A stretch of DNA of 39,140 nucleotides from Agrococcus sp. (GCA_031178105.1 JAPSJX010000012.1:1-39140); one strand, 5' to 3'; counted from the first letter of the stretch, positions 9,654 through 17,931 are shown. Notes: generated by a model not told the origin, from the sequence alone. Made by a program: numbers and translations.

Positions 9654-10361
9654 TCAGTCGATGTCGTCGTCCCCGACTCCCAGCCGCAGGCGCTGCTGGA
9701 GGCTGACCGCCAGCAGCGCCTGCGCGCCCGCGTAGGCGGACAGCACGACGATCGAGCGCAGCGGGTCAGGGATGTCGAGCACGAACAGGCCGAGCCCCAG
9801 GACGAGGACGCTGACCATGAACAGCAGCCCGCCGAGGAGTCCGGGCACATCGATCGCCGCGAACGCAGCGACGACCGCGAGGACGAGCGCGTAGAGGAGC
9901 ACGGGCACCGCGAGGGGCCCGGCCCCGAGCGCGATGATGCCGCCGCTGATCAGACCCACGATCGCGTACGCGATGCCCGCGGGCCCCCAGGCGAGCGAGC
10001 GGCGGCGCGTGGGCCACAGCGCCACCAGGTAGGCGATGTGCCCCAGCAGGAACATCCCCAGCAGCACGATCGTGAGGTCGGTGGTCGCGCCGAGGCCGTC
10101 CCCGAGCCCGCAGAGCACGACCGCGGCGACGTGCCAGCGGCCGACGACGTGGCGCAGGGCACCGATCGCGATGAGCGCGAGCCAGACGGGCGGCAGCATC
10201 GCCCACATCAGCACGAGCCGGAGCTGCTCGAGCAGCCCGGCGTCACCGATCCCGAGCGCGAGCAGCGTCGCGGCGGCGAGGTTCACGGCGAGCAGCGCGC
10301 CCGCGGTCCAGAACCCCAGCCGCAGCGGCCGGGGCAGCGGGACGGCGAGCATGGGCGCCAT
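9654..10361 (-). CDS. YhhN-family (lysoplasmalogenase-like) membrane protein
   Basis: A 235-residue protein with about eight hydrophobic helices. Spacing and composition fit the YhhN/TMEM86 family, whose animal members hydrolyse the vinyl-ether bond of lysoplasmalogens. A GDGLGATTDL segment in the middle resembles the conserved acidic GD motif of the family. The ATG at 10361 begins MAPMLAVPLPRP; a second in-frame ATG lies 9 bases further in. The reading frame extends upstream without sense. It is divergent from the thiamine-diphosphate enzyme. The family assignment is moderately sure, the activity unproven. Confidence 0.65.
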   Translation of the reverse strand: MAPMLAVPLPRPLRLGFWTAGALLAVNLAAATLLALGIGDAGLLEQLRLVLMWAMLPPVWLALIAIGALRHVVGRWHVAAVVLCGLGDGLGATTDLTIVLLGMFLLGHIAYLVALWPTRRRSLAWGPAGIAYAIVGLISGGIIALGAGPLAVPVLLYALVLAVVAAFAAIDVPGLLGGLLFMVSVLVLGLGLFVLDIPDPLRSIVVLSAYAGAQALLAVSLQQRLRLGVGDDDID

Positions 10362-10493
10362 CGTTCCACGACCTCGCGTCGGGGCGGGCGCGCCGAGCCG
10401 TGTCGGCGCGACGTGCTGCCCGACGAGCGGCGCGAGGTGCCCGGTCCCGATGCGCGGTCGCCGTCCCGCGACGCCGGACCTGCCTCGGTCGGC

Positions 10494-10499
10494 TAGCAT
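10494..10499 (+). promoter_or_regulatory. Candidate -10 box for the thiamine-diphosphate enzyme gene
   Basis: TAGCAT lies 130 bases before the ATG at 10630. If it is the promoter, the mRNA has a 5' leader of about 120 bases, unlike the leaderless genes nearby. Confidence 0.4.
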
Positions 10500-10505
10500 C
10501 GCTTC

Positions 10506-10629
10506 GTCAGGCGCCCCGAGCGCCGGGTCTCGAGAAATGGGGCCACGCGCGGCCGCGCGCGACACACATGGACCCCATCGACGAGGTTCGTGCAGTGCCG
10601 CCGAGCCTCCCGTCTCCTCCGGAGCACCC
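10506..10629 (+). promoter_or_regulatory. Long, possibly structured mRNA leader
   Basis: The stretch contains a GGCGC-CCCGA-GCGCC hairpin at about 10510-10524. It is followed by TGGGGCCA near 10546 pairing with TGGACCCCA near 10569-10577 (one bulged A), and that pair encloses a CGCGCGGCCGCGCG self-complementary core. The ribosome binding site CCGGAG sits at its 3' end. No thiamine riboswitch core was recognised. GC-rich DNA forms hairpins by chance, so this is tentative. Confidence 0.3.
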
Positions 10630-12303
10630 ATGCCTGACACGCCCATCACCGTCTCCGCCGCGATCGCGGCGGAGCTCGAGCAGCACGCGACCGACGTCTT
10701 CGCCCTCATGGGCAACGGCAACGCGTGGTTCCTCGACGCGGTCGTGCGCCGCGGCGCGATGGCGCTCACCGCCGTCCGCCACGAGGCCGCGACGATCGCC
10801 GCCGCCGACGCGTACCACCGCGCGAGCGGCCGGCTCGCGATCGCGTCGGTGACCTATGGCCCCGGCTTCACGAACGCGATCACGCCGCTCGCCGAGTCGG
10901 CGCGCGCGCGCATCCCCGTCGTGGTGGTCGTCGGTGACCGGCCGACGACCGGCCCGCGCCCGTTCGACGTCGACCAGGCCGGCATCGCGACGGCCGTCGG
11001 CGCGCCGACGATCGTCGTCGGGCGGGGCGATGCGCGCGCGGCCGCACGGCGGGCCGTCGACACGGCGCTCGCCGAGCGCGGCCCGGTCGTGCTCGCGGTC
11101 CCGTACGACGTGGCCCACGCCGAGCTCGAGGGCGAGGGGGACGGCCCAACCGTCCACGCACCTGTCGCCCCGTTCATCGCGCTCGATGCGGAGCAGCTCG
11201 CGGGCGTCGCCGAGCGGCTGCGCGATGCGCGCCGTCCGCTGCTGCTGGCCGGCCGCGGGGCCCACCTCGCCGGTGCCGCGGAGGGCCTGCGGGATCTCGC
11301 AGCGCGGGTCGGCGCTCGCACCGCCTCGAGCGCGCTCGGCAGCGGGGTCTTCGCCGACGCGCAGCGGCACCTCGGCATCTGCGGCGGCTTCGCCTCCGAG
11401 CGTGCCGCGGAGGCGATCGAGCTGGCCGACGCGGTGCTGGTCGTCGGTGCCGGTCTCAACGCCTTCCAGACGCGCTTCGGCGACGCCTTCGCGCCCGACG
11501 CGCACGTCATGCAGGTGGACATCTCGGATGCGGCGACGAACGCGCGCGTCGACGAGCTCGTGCGCGGCGACGCTCGGCTCGTCGCGCAGGCGCTGCTCGC
11601 GCTCACCGAGCCGGGCGACGGCGATGCGGGATGGGCGGAGGCCGGATTCGGTGACGTCACCGCCGTCGGACGAGAGCGCGCGGCCGGCGACGAGCTCGCT
11701 GAGGACGGTCGCCTCGATCCTCGGAGCCTGTTCCACGCGCTCGAGCTGGTGCTGCCGAAGGACCGCGTGATCGTGCAGGACGGCGGCCACTTCATCGGCT
11801 GGGCACCGACGCACCTGTCCGTCGCCGATCCGGAGCGGCTCATCATGGTCGGCACCGCGTTCCAGACCATCGGTCTCGGCCTGCCGAGCGCTGTCGGGGC
11901 CGGCGCTGCGCGGCCGGAGTCGACGATCGTGCTCGTCACCGGCGACGGCGGCGCGCTCATGGGGCTCGCCGACCTCGACTCGGTCGTGCGCACGGTGCGG
12001 CGCGGGGTCGTGGTCGTGTGCAACGACGCGGCGTACGGCGCCGAGGTGCACCAGTACGCGGTGCGCGGCGTCGCCGAGGAGCCGATGCTCATCGAGCAGG
12101 TCGACTTCGCCGCGCTCGGCCGATCGCTCGGCGCGGAGGCGGCCGTCATCGAGCGGCTCGACGACCTCGCGCAGCTCGAGGCGTGGCTCGCGACGGGCGC
12201 CGACGGCGTCTTCGTCGCCGACTGCCGCATCAGCCGGCAGGTGGTCGCGCCCTACATCGTCGAGGTGCGCGAGGCGGCCATGCGCGAGGCGGAGCGCGGC
12301 TGA
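10630..12303 (+). CDS. Thiamine-diphosphate-dependent enzyme, acetolactate-synthase-like
   Basis: A 557-residue three-domain ThDP enzyme. The catalytic glutamate that activates the thiazolium is Glu52 in AVRHEAATIAAADAY. The central FAD/regulatory-like domain spans about residues 190-330. The Mg-ThDP motif begins GDGG at residue 438 and ends at Asn465, the usual 27-residue spacing. The start ATG has GGAG 5 bases upstream. The sequence groups it with the IlvB/benzoylformate-decarboxylase/oxalyl-CoA-decarboxylase superfamily, but no regulatory subunit gene (ilvN) follows, so it is unlikely to be the biosynthetic acetolactate synthase. Substrate unknown. It is convergent with the SGNH-protease fusion gene, with a 10-base gap. 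Confidence 0.88.
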   Translation: MPDTPITVSAAIAAELEQHATDVFALMGNGNAWFLDAVVRRGAMALTAVRHEAATIAAADAYHRASGRLAIASVTYGPGFTNAITPLAESARARIPVVVVVGDRPTTGPRPFDVDQAGIATAVGAPTIVVGRGDARAAARRAVDTALAERGPVVLAVPYDVAHAELEGEGDGPTVHAPVAPFIALDAEQLAGVAERLRDARRPLLLAGRGAHLAGAAEGLRDLAARVGARTASSALGSGVFADAQRHLGICGGFASERAAEAIELADAVLVVGAGLNAFQTRFGDAFAPDAHVMQVDISDAATNARVDELVRGDARLVAQALLALTEPGDGDAGWAEAGFGDVTAVGRERAAGDELAEDGRLDPRSLFHALELVLPKDRVIVQDGGHFIGWAPTHLSVADPERLIMVGTAFQTIGLGLPSAVGAGAARPESTIVLVTGDGGALMGLADLDSVVRTVRRGVVVVCNDAAYGAEVHQYAVRGVAEEPMLIEQVDFAALGRSLGAEAAVIERLDDLAQLEAWLATGADGVFVADCRISRQVVAPYIVEVREAAMREAERG

Positions 12304-12313
12304 GCGGAGGCGG

Positions 12314-14506
12314 TCAGCCCTCCGGAGCGTCGCCCAGCTCGAGCAGCCGGCGGAACAGCTCGAGCACCTCCTCGGGCAGCAGCGGCTCGGCGACCGTGAC
12401 GTCGTAGCGCGTCTCGACGGTCACCCGCCACAGCGGCGCATCGGGGAGCGCATGCCCGTCGAGCTCGGCGAGCCGACCGGATGCCACGAGCGTGTCGAGG
12501 CGCTCCCGGTCGTCGCCGGGGATCACCTCGAGCTCCAGCACCGCCGCGCGCGTGCGCCCCAGCATGCCGCCCGTGCGGGCGACGCGGATCGCCTCCTCCG
12601 GCGAGCCCTCGCCGGCCGGGGGCTCGCCCACGCCGACCGCCGCCCAGGCGTCCCGCACCGCGCGCGTCTCCGCCGCGTCGTCGCCGAAGCGTGCTCGTGC
12701 CGCCTCCACCGTCGCGGTCGCGAACGCCGCGAAGTCGGCGGTGGCGGGCAGGCCGCCGGTCAGCGCATCCATCCAGATGCGCCCCGCCGCCTCCCACGCG
12801 TGACCGCCGATCGCGGTCGCGGCGAGGTGGAACGCCTTGTTGGGGATCCCGGAGTTGATGTGCACTCCGCCGAGGTCGTCGGTCGTCACGACGAAGTCGC
12901 GCATGTGGCCCGGCTGCGGGTCCTTGCCGAGCACCGGGTCGTCGTACGCGGTGCCGGGCTCGGCCATCGAGCGCAGCGCCACCCCCTGCACCTGCTCGGT
13001 GAAGACGCCGGCACCGATGAGCCAGTCGGCCTCAGCGGCCGTCTGGCCGAGCGAGTGCTGCTTCACGAGCGCCCCGAGCACGTCGGCGATCGACTCGTTC
13101 AGCGCACCGGGCTGATCGCGGTAGACGAGATCGGCGGTCGACGAGATGACGCCGTGGCCGAGCTCGTGCCCGATCACGTCGATCGACTGCGTGAAGCCGG
13201 CGAAGACCTCCCCGTCCCCGTCGCCGAAGACCATCCGCTCGCCGTCCCAGAAGGCGTTGTCGTAGCGCGTGCCGTAGTGCACGGTCGCGAGCAGGGGCAT
13301 GCCGGCGTCGTCGAGCGAGTCGCGGCCGAACGCATCGTGCAGCATCCGCCAGGCGAGGCCGAGGCCGTCGAACGCCTCGTCGGCCGCCGGGTCGCCGGTG
13401 GGCTCGTCGCCCTCCCACCGCACTGCCGTGCCCGGCAGCGTGGTCGTCCCCTTCGCGTCGCTCACCGTGCGGTCCGGGGCAGCCTCGCCGGGCACGAGCG
13501 TCGGGCGGGCCGCCGCGCCGCCGGGCCGCGGAGCCTCAGCACGGGCGGCTCGCGCGACGCGGCCCACTCGGAGGTCGCCGTCGAGCCGGAGCGTGCGCTC
13601 GGCGACGGCGGAGGCCGCGGTGGGCGCCGCGGCGATCCGCTCGAGCAGGAAGGGCGGCACGATGCCGTGCCGCGCGGTGAGCGCGTCGGCGGCGAGCTCG
13701 GACGGTGCCGGGGCGGCCGGGCCGAGCTCGCCGTCGACGAGCGGGGCGATGAGGCTGGACCAGACGAAGTAGCCGGCGGCCGACGGGTGGAAGCCGTCGG
13801 CGGCGTGCATCGAGGGGTCGAGGATCGCGGGCGTCGGGAGGTGGACGACGCGGGGCTCGCTCGCCGCGACCCGCTGCAGCGCGTCGTCGAGGCTTCGGGC
13901 GTGGCCGCCGATGAGCGACCGGACGGGCTGCGGCAGCCACTCGAAGGTGTCGATCTGCGGCGCGCCGGCGAGTCCGATGACACCGCCGGGGGAGAGATGC
14001 TCGCGGAGCCCGCCGACCAGCGCGCGAACCGTGCGCTCGAAGGCGGCCCGCCCGACGAGCTGCAGCGCGTCGTTCGCGCCGACGAGCAGCAGCACGACGT
14101 CCCAGCGACCCTCGATCGCCGGCAGGTGGCGCTCGAGCACCTGCGCGGCGGTCGAGCCCTCGAGGCCCTCGATGCGCCACTCCACGCGCTGCCGGCGTCG
14201 ACCGGCGAGGCGCCTCGCGGTCTGCACGGCGAGCGTCTCGTCGAGCAGATCCACCCCGACGCCCGTCGCCGTGGAATCGCCGATCGCGAGCACGCGCAGG
14301 GGCGCGCCGTCGCCCTCGCCGACGGCGCCCGAGCGGGCGCCCTGCGGCTCCGGCAGCCACACGAGCGACGACTGCAGCGCCTTGCCCTGCCGCAGCAGCA
14401 CCGGTGCCAGCGCGAACGCAGCGGGCCGGGCGAGGCGGTGGACGGTGCGCTCCACCCGCTTCGACGTCGAGGCGGCGGCCGCGCCGATCCGTGCTGCGAT
14501 GCTCAT
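12314..14506 (-). CDS. SGNH hydrolase - M4 protealysin-like protease - emfourin-like inhibitor fusion
   Basis: One uninterrupted 730-residue ORF with three modules. Residues 68-256 are a GDSL/SGNH esterase: AIGDSTATGVG with Ser78, a GAND block with Asn145, and DGFHPSAAGY giving Asp237 and His240. Residues 280-295 read HGIVPPFLLERIAAAP, matching the short propeptide motif of protealysin-type M4 proteases. Residues 345-625 are the peptidase: HELGH (His447, Glu448, His451), NESIAD with the third zinc ligand Glu471, and GGVHINSGI with His549. Residues 637-730 (RVARTGGMLGR onward) resemble emfourin, the protealysin inhibitor normally encoded by a separate adjacent gene. No clear signal peptide is seen; a weak hydrophobic stretch lies at residues 26-38. 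ATG 14506 is the first start giving the SGNH N-terminus. All catalytic residues are intact. Confidence 0.9.
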   Translation of the reverse strand: MSIAARIGAAAASTSKRVERTVHRLARPAAFALAPVLLRQGKALQSSLVWLPEPQGARSGAVGEGDGAPLRVLAIGDSTATGVGVDLLDETLAVQTARRLAGRRRQRVEWRIEGLEGSTAAQVLERHLPAIEGRWDVVLLLVGANDALQLVGRAAFERTVRALVGGLREHLSPGGVIGLAGAPQIDTFEWLPQPVRSLIGGHARSLDDALQRVAASEPRVVHLPTPAILDPSMHAADGFHPSAAGYFVWSSLIAPLVDGELGPAAPAPSELAADALTARHGIVPPFLLERIAAAPTAASAVAERTLRLDGDLRVGRVARAARAEAPRPGGAAARPTLVPGEAAPDRTVSDAKGTTTLPGTAVRWEGDEPTGDPAADEAFDGLGLAWRMLHDAFGRDSLDDAGMPLLATVHYGTRYDNAFWDGERMVFGDGDGEVFAGFTQSIDVIGHELGHGVISSTADLVYRDQPGALNESIADVLGALVKQHSLGQTAAEADWLIGAGVFTEQVQGVALRSMAEPGTAYDDPVLGKDPQPGHMRDFVVTTDDLGGVHINSGIPNKAFHLAATAIGGHAWEAAGRIWMDALTGGLPATADFAAFATATVEAARARFGDDAAETRAVRDAWAAVGVGEPPAGEGSPEEAIRVARTGGMLGRTRAAVLELEVIPGDDRERLDTLVASGRLAELDGHALPDAPLWRVTVETRYDVTVAEPLLPEEVLELFRRLLELGDAPEG

Positions 14507-14593
14507 CCGCGCCCCCGCTCGTGCCAGGCCCCGGCCGGACGGTCGCCGAGGCGACGCCGATGCTACTCGCGGCCGCTGACCGCGCACGGCGCG

Positions 14594-14881
14594 TCAGCGA
14601 CCCAGCCGCATCCGCACGTCCATCGCGTCGCCGACGCCGACGCCCTCCGCGCGCTGCACCGCCACCTTCAGCGGCAGCAGGTACCCGCCGTCGCGCGGGA
14701 AGAGCGAGGTCGTGAACGTGGTGCGACCGATGGTCGCCTCCACCGGGATCGCGCCCCACCCGTAGGTGAGCTCGCTCGCGCTCTCGTGGATCAGCTCGGA
14801 CTCGTCGGGTGGCACCGGCAGGAAGACGAAGGGCGCGGGGCCTCGCCACTCGATCGCGACCGCGCTGAAGTCGAGCTCCAT
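14594..14881 (-). CDS. DUF1905 domain protein
   Basis: A 95-residue single-domain protein. The opening residues FSAVAIEWRGPAPFVFLPVP, then YGWGAIPVEATIGRTTFTTSLFPRDGGYLLPLK, follow the DUF1905 pattern (W-G..p..v...G...f..sl...dG.y.lplk..vr). The function of the family is unknown. It sits between the divergent DsbA-like gene and the SGNH-protease gene, and may share a transcript with the latter, 87 bases downstream. Confidence 0.85.
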   Translation of the reverse strand: MELDFSAVAIEWRGPAPFVFLPVPPDESELIHESASELTYGWGAIPVEATIGRTTFTTSLFPRDGGYLLPLKVAVQRAEGVGVGDAMDVRMRLGR

Positions 14882-14937
14882 GCCCGCACGCTACCGCCGC
14901 GGCGCCCGGCGCCGCGCCGTAAGGCCCGTGGCGCCGA

Positions 14938-14943
14938 TAGCCT
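14938..14943 (+). promoter_or_regulatory. -10 box of a leaderless promoter (DsbA-like gene)
   Basis: TAGCCT ends 6 bases before the ATG at 14950, with no ribosome binding site between them. Confidence 0.5.
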
Positions 14944-14949
14944 GGCTCC

Positions 14950-15600
14950 ATGCAGAAGCAGGCGATCATCAGCATCGCGACCGTCGTCGGCGCGCTCCTC
15001 CTGATCGTCGCGGTCGCCCTCGCGGTCGTGCGGCCGTGGGAGCGGGCCGAGCCCGCGGGCGATGCCGCGAACGTGCCGCTCGTCGACGAGAGCACGCACA
15101 TCCTCGACGACGCTGGGGAGGGAGCACCCGTGCTCGTCGAGTTCTTCGACTACGAGTGCCCGTCGTGCGGCCAGTTCCACCCGGTCGTGGAGGACCTGCG
15201 CGAGCGCTATGCCGGCGAGGTCACCTTCGCGGTGCGCTACTTCCCGCTCGCCATGCACCCCGACGCGGTGCCGGCGGCCCTCGCGGCCGAGGCGGCTGCG
15301 CAGCAGGACGCGTTCGAGGCCATGCACGTGCTGCTCCTCGAGCGGCAGCAGCAGTGGTCGGGCAGCGACGATGCCGCGGCCGCCTTCCGCGGCTACGCCG
15401 AGGAGCTCGGCCTCGACCTCGCCGCGTACGATGCGGCGATCGTCGATCCGGCGACGCTCGAGCGCGTCCAGCTCGACGCGGACGCCGCTGCCGCTCTGGG
15501 TGCGTCCTCGACGCCGACCTTCTTCGTCGATGGCGAGATGCTCGAGCTGCAGCGCTACGAGGACGTCGAGGCGGCGCTCCGGGCCGCGCTCGAGGGGTAG
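14950..15600 (+). CDS. Membrane-anchored DsbA-like thiol oxidoreductase
   Basis: A 216-residue extracytoplasmic thioredoxin-fold protein. Residues 7-27 form an N-terminal membrane anchor. The active site is CPSC (Cys70, Cys73) after VLVEFFDYE, and the cis-proline loop is SSTPTFFVDG near the C-terminus. This is the DsbA/BdbD type that oxidises or isomerises disulfides in exported proteins. A DsbB/VKOR partner is not present in the window. The following lipoprotein gene starts 57 bases downstream in the same direction. Confidence 0.9.
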   Translation: MQKQAIISIATVVGALLLIVAVALAVVRPWERAEPAGDAANVPLVDESTHILDDAGEGAPVLVEFFDYECPSCGQFHPVVEDLRERYAGEVTFAVRYFPLAMHPDAVPAALAAEAAAQQDAFEAMHVLLLERQQQWSGSDDAAAAFRGYAEELGLDLAAYDAAIVDPATLERVQLDADAAAALGASSTPTFFVDGEMLELQRYEDVEAALRAALEG

Positions 15601-15657
15601 CGCCGCGCCCCGCGCGAGCGGGGTGATCGCGTCGCGCTGCGGTGGCAGGATGACCGC

Positions 15658-16530
15658 GTGCGACGACGTGCGATCCGGCCGGCCGCGGCGGCCGTGTGCG
15701 CCGCGCTGGCGCTCGTGGGCTGCGCGACCGCACCGCCGGCCGCGGAGCCGCCGAGCGCCGTGCCACCGAGCGCCGTGCCGATGCTGCTCGAGGTCCTCCA
15801 GCTGCGCGGCGACGTCGCCGGCGGCTTCGTCGAGCTGCGGGTGACGAACCAGCGCGCGGATGAGCTCGTGATCGAGCGCGCCTCGTACGGCTCCAGCGCG
15901 TGGACCGCGACGATGGTGCGCGCCGACGAGGCGCGCATCCCGCCGGGCGCGCGTCGGAACCTGCGCCTGCAGCTGCCCGAGCCCACGTGCGCGGAGGGCC
16001 CGATCGAGCACCGGGCGACGCTCGAGCTGGCGGACGGGACGGTCGTCGAGGGCGAGCCGCAGGACCCGCACGGGCAGCTCGACGCGCTCGACGACCTCGT
16101 TTGCGAGGCGCGGGCGTTCGCGAGGGATGTGGCGAGCATCCGGTGGCTCGAGCCCGGCAGCCCCGCAGACGCCTCGGGGCCGGCCGTGCTGCGGCTCGAG
16201 GTGTCTCCCGCGGCGGGCGCCGGCGAGGTGCTCGGCAGCGTCGACGAGATCGCGGCGACCGTGCTGCTCGCTCCGGCGGATGCGCAGGGCGCGCGCCTCG
16301 AGGCGCTGCCGGTCGCGCTCCAGGTCATCGCGGGCGCAGCCCCGACCGTCGTCGACGTGCCGCTCGTCCCGGGCCGCTGCGACCTCCACGCCGTCGCCGA
16401 GGACAAGCAGGGCACGATCTTCCGCATCCGCGCGACGGCAGCCGGCGAGCCGGTGGACCTGCTGCTGCCGGTGCCCGACGCTCAGCGCGACGCCCTGCTC
16501 GGCTGGGTCGTCGCGCGCTGCGCCCGCTGA
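15658..16530 (+). CDS. Putative lipoprotein of unknown function
   Basis: A 290-residue exported protein starting with GTG. The signal peptide ends in the lipobox LVGC, so Cys22 would be lipidated. A short Pro/Ala linker follows. The rest reads as two beta-rich halves with paired cysteines: one in the sequence LPEPTCAEGP, one in DLVCEARAF, one in PGRCDLHAV and one near the C-terminus (VARCAR). I do not recognise the domain. It lies downstream of the DsbA-like gene, which could form its disulfides; that is inference. Confidence 0.75.
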   Translation: MRRRAIRPAAAAVCAALALVGCATAPPAAEPPSAVPPSAVPMLLEVLQLRGDVAGGFVELRVTNQRADELVIERASYGSSAWTATMVRADEARIPPGARRNLRLQLPEPTCAEGPIEHRATLELADGTVVEGEPQDPHGQLDALDDLVCEARAFARDVASIRWLEPGSPADASGPAVLRLEVSPAAGAGEVLGSVDEIAATVLLAPADAQGARLEALPVALQVIAGAAPTVVDVPLVPGRCDLHAVAEDKQGTIFRIRATAAGEPVDLLLPVPDAQRDALLGWVVARCAR

Positions 16531-16538
16531 CGACGAGG

Positions 16539-16565
16539 ACCTGCCGCCCCGGGGTCGGCGCAGGT
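16539..16565. terminator. Hairpin between convergent lipoprotein and thioesterase genes
   Basis: ACCTGC and GCAGGT arms enclose an inner CCCC-GGGG pair, in the 40-base gap between two convergent stop codons. There is no T-run. Confidence 0.4.
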
Positions 16566-16570
16566 GCGGC

Positions 16571-17356
16571 TCAGCCGCGCGGGCTCGGGCGGACGGTGAG
16601 GGTCTGCATCGCGAGGCCTACGTGCCCGCGCTCGTCGTGCAGGGCAGCGGCGGTGATGCCCTGGCCGGTGGCACCGAAGGCGACGGTGGTGTCGAGCCCG
16701 AGCCAGGGGCCGGCGGGCTCCCGCAGCAGGTGCACCGTGAGGTCGAGGTTCGGGAACATCCACGCGTCGGGTGTCGCGCGCACGGCGACGCCGTTGACGA
16801 CGTCGACCAGCCCCAGCCAGCGCGCGAGCGGACTCGCGGCCTCGCCCTCGAGCAGCTCGAGCGGGCTCGTCACCCACGCGGTGCTCCTGCCCGGAGCGGC
16901 ATCGCCGGCCTGTCGCAGCTCGAGCGACCGCACGAAGCCGCCGCCCCAGGCGGGATCGAAGGCGGCAGCATGCGCCTGCTCGGGCGGCGGAAGCGGCGCC
17001 GCAGCACCCCCTGCGACGGCTCCGGTGTCGCAGGCGACGCTGTGCCACGTCCGCGCGACGGCCACGTCTCGACCGGCGATGGATGCGGTGGCCTCCGTCA
17101 GCTCGATCGTGCGGCCCGGACGGCGGGTGTCGACCCGCACCGCGATCTCGTCGAGCGCGAGGAAGCCGAGGATGTCGAACGCGATCCTGCAGAGCACGAG
17201 CGGCGACCCGCCAGCCGCGGCGCGGTGCCGCTCGATCGCGTGCGTCAGCAGCCCGCCGAGCGGGGCGAAGTGCAGCTCGCCCGGCTGCCAGGCGCCGCCC
17301 GCGTGCTCGCTCGGCAGGTAGCGGCCGCCGCCGAGCGCGGTGAGGTAGGCGGTCAC
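16571..17356 (-). CDS. Acyl-CoA thioesterase family protein (double hotdog)
   Basis: A 261-residue protein with the layout of the TesB-like/4HBT_3 thioesterases: two hotdog halves, the first around LHFAPLGGLLTHAIER and RIAFDILGFLAL, the second ending in WLGLDTTVAFGATGQGITAAALHDERGHVG and a TLTVRP strand. Such proteins hydrolyse acyl-CoA thioesters in the cytoplasm. The GTG start at 17356 is preceded by GGAGG and overlaps the upstream stop codon (GTGA), so it is translationally coupled to the gene before it. The specificity is unknown. Confidence 0.82.
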   Translation of the reverse strand: MTAYLTALGGGRYLPSEHAGGAWQPGELHFAPLGGLLTHAIERHRAAAGGSPLVLCRIAFDILGFLALDEIAVRVDTRRPGRTIELTEATASIAGRDVAVARTWHSVACDTGAVAGGAAAPLPPPEQAHAAAFDPAWGGGFVRSLELRQAGDAAPGRSTAWVTSPLELLEGEAASPLARWLGLVDVVNGVAVRATPDAWMFPNLDLTVHLLREPAGPWLGLDTTVAFGATGQGITAAALHDERGHVGLAMQTLTVRPSPRG

Positions 17357-17874
17357 GTGCCCTCCGGGGGATGCAGCAGCAGGTCGGCGAGGTCGTCGAG
17401 GTAGCGCTCGAGCGGCACCGGCGCGTCCGACCCCCACCGCACCCAGGCCCGGCCGTCGCGCACGACGAGCGGTCCGGCACCTCCGACGAGCGATTCGTCG
17501 AGCGGGATCGGCTCGATGCCGTGGTTCACCGTCTCGCCCATCGGGAAGCCGCCCTGGAGCGCGGCCGCGCGGTAGGCGCGGCGCTGCTCGACGGATGCGG
17601 TGTGGTGCTGCGGCCGGCCGGGCTCCGCCACGCGGGTCGAGATGCCCGTGCGCCACACCGCGCCGTCCGCCTGCACGAGCAGCGCGCCCATCCGCCAGGC
17701 GCGGCCGAGCGAGCGCATGCGCGGCCGGCGGGGGATGCCGAGCACGGGCTTGGGCTCGACGTGCTCAGCGAGCGCCTCGTCGCGCCCGCCCGCCGCCGCG
17801 AGGCGCTCCGCGACCTCGCGGAGCGCCGAGCGCGCGTCGTCGATCGCCGCCGCGTCATCGGGGTGCACTGCCAC
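17353..17874 (-). CDS. Conserved hypothetical protein
   Basis: A 173-residue, probably cytoplasmic protein with no membrane segment. It begins with a helical region (DDARSALREVAERLAAAG), followed by a PRRPRMRSLGRAWRMGALLV segment and a QRRAYRAAALQGGFPMGETVN segment. I recall similar proteins of unknown function in Microbacteriaceae but cannot name a family. The start is uncertain: GTG codons at 17874 and 17868 are both possible. It overlaps the thioesterase gene by 4 bases, so the two probably work together. Confidence 0.65.
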   Translation of the reverse strand: MAVHPDDAAAIDDARSALREVAERLAAAGGRDEALAEHVEPKPVLGIPRRPRMRSLGRAWRMGALLVQADGAVWRTGISTRVAEPGRPQHHTASVEQRRAYRAAALQGGFPMGETVNHGIEPIPLDESLVGGAGPLVVRDGRAWVRWGSDAPVPLERYLDDLADLLLHPPEGT

Positions 17875-17931
17875 CGTGGCATCGTACGGGCAGCCTTGGC
17901 GCCGGGGCTTCCGGGCCCGGCGCCGTCGCAC

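Noticed and set aside
10036-10629. N-terminal extension of the thiamine-diphosphate enzyme frame, giving 755 residues
   Set aside because: The extension runs antisense through the YhhN-family gene and has no homology-like content. The ATG at 10630 with GGAG upstream gives a normal-length protein.
10506-10629. Thiamine (TPP) riboswitch before the thiamine-diphosphate enzyme
   Set aside because: The CUGAGA and ACCUGAUC-type core elements are absent.
10630-12303. Naming the thiamine-diphosphate enzyme ilvB
   Set aside because: No ilvN follows and the sequence alone does not separate acetolactate synthase from related decarboxylases.
17357-17656. Extension of the thioesterase frame to an upstream ATG (361 residues)
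   Set aside because: The extra part overlaps the coding region of the conserved hypothetical gene in another frame; the GTG at 17356 has GGAGG upstream and a coupling overlap.
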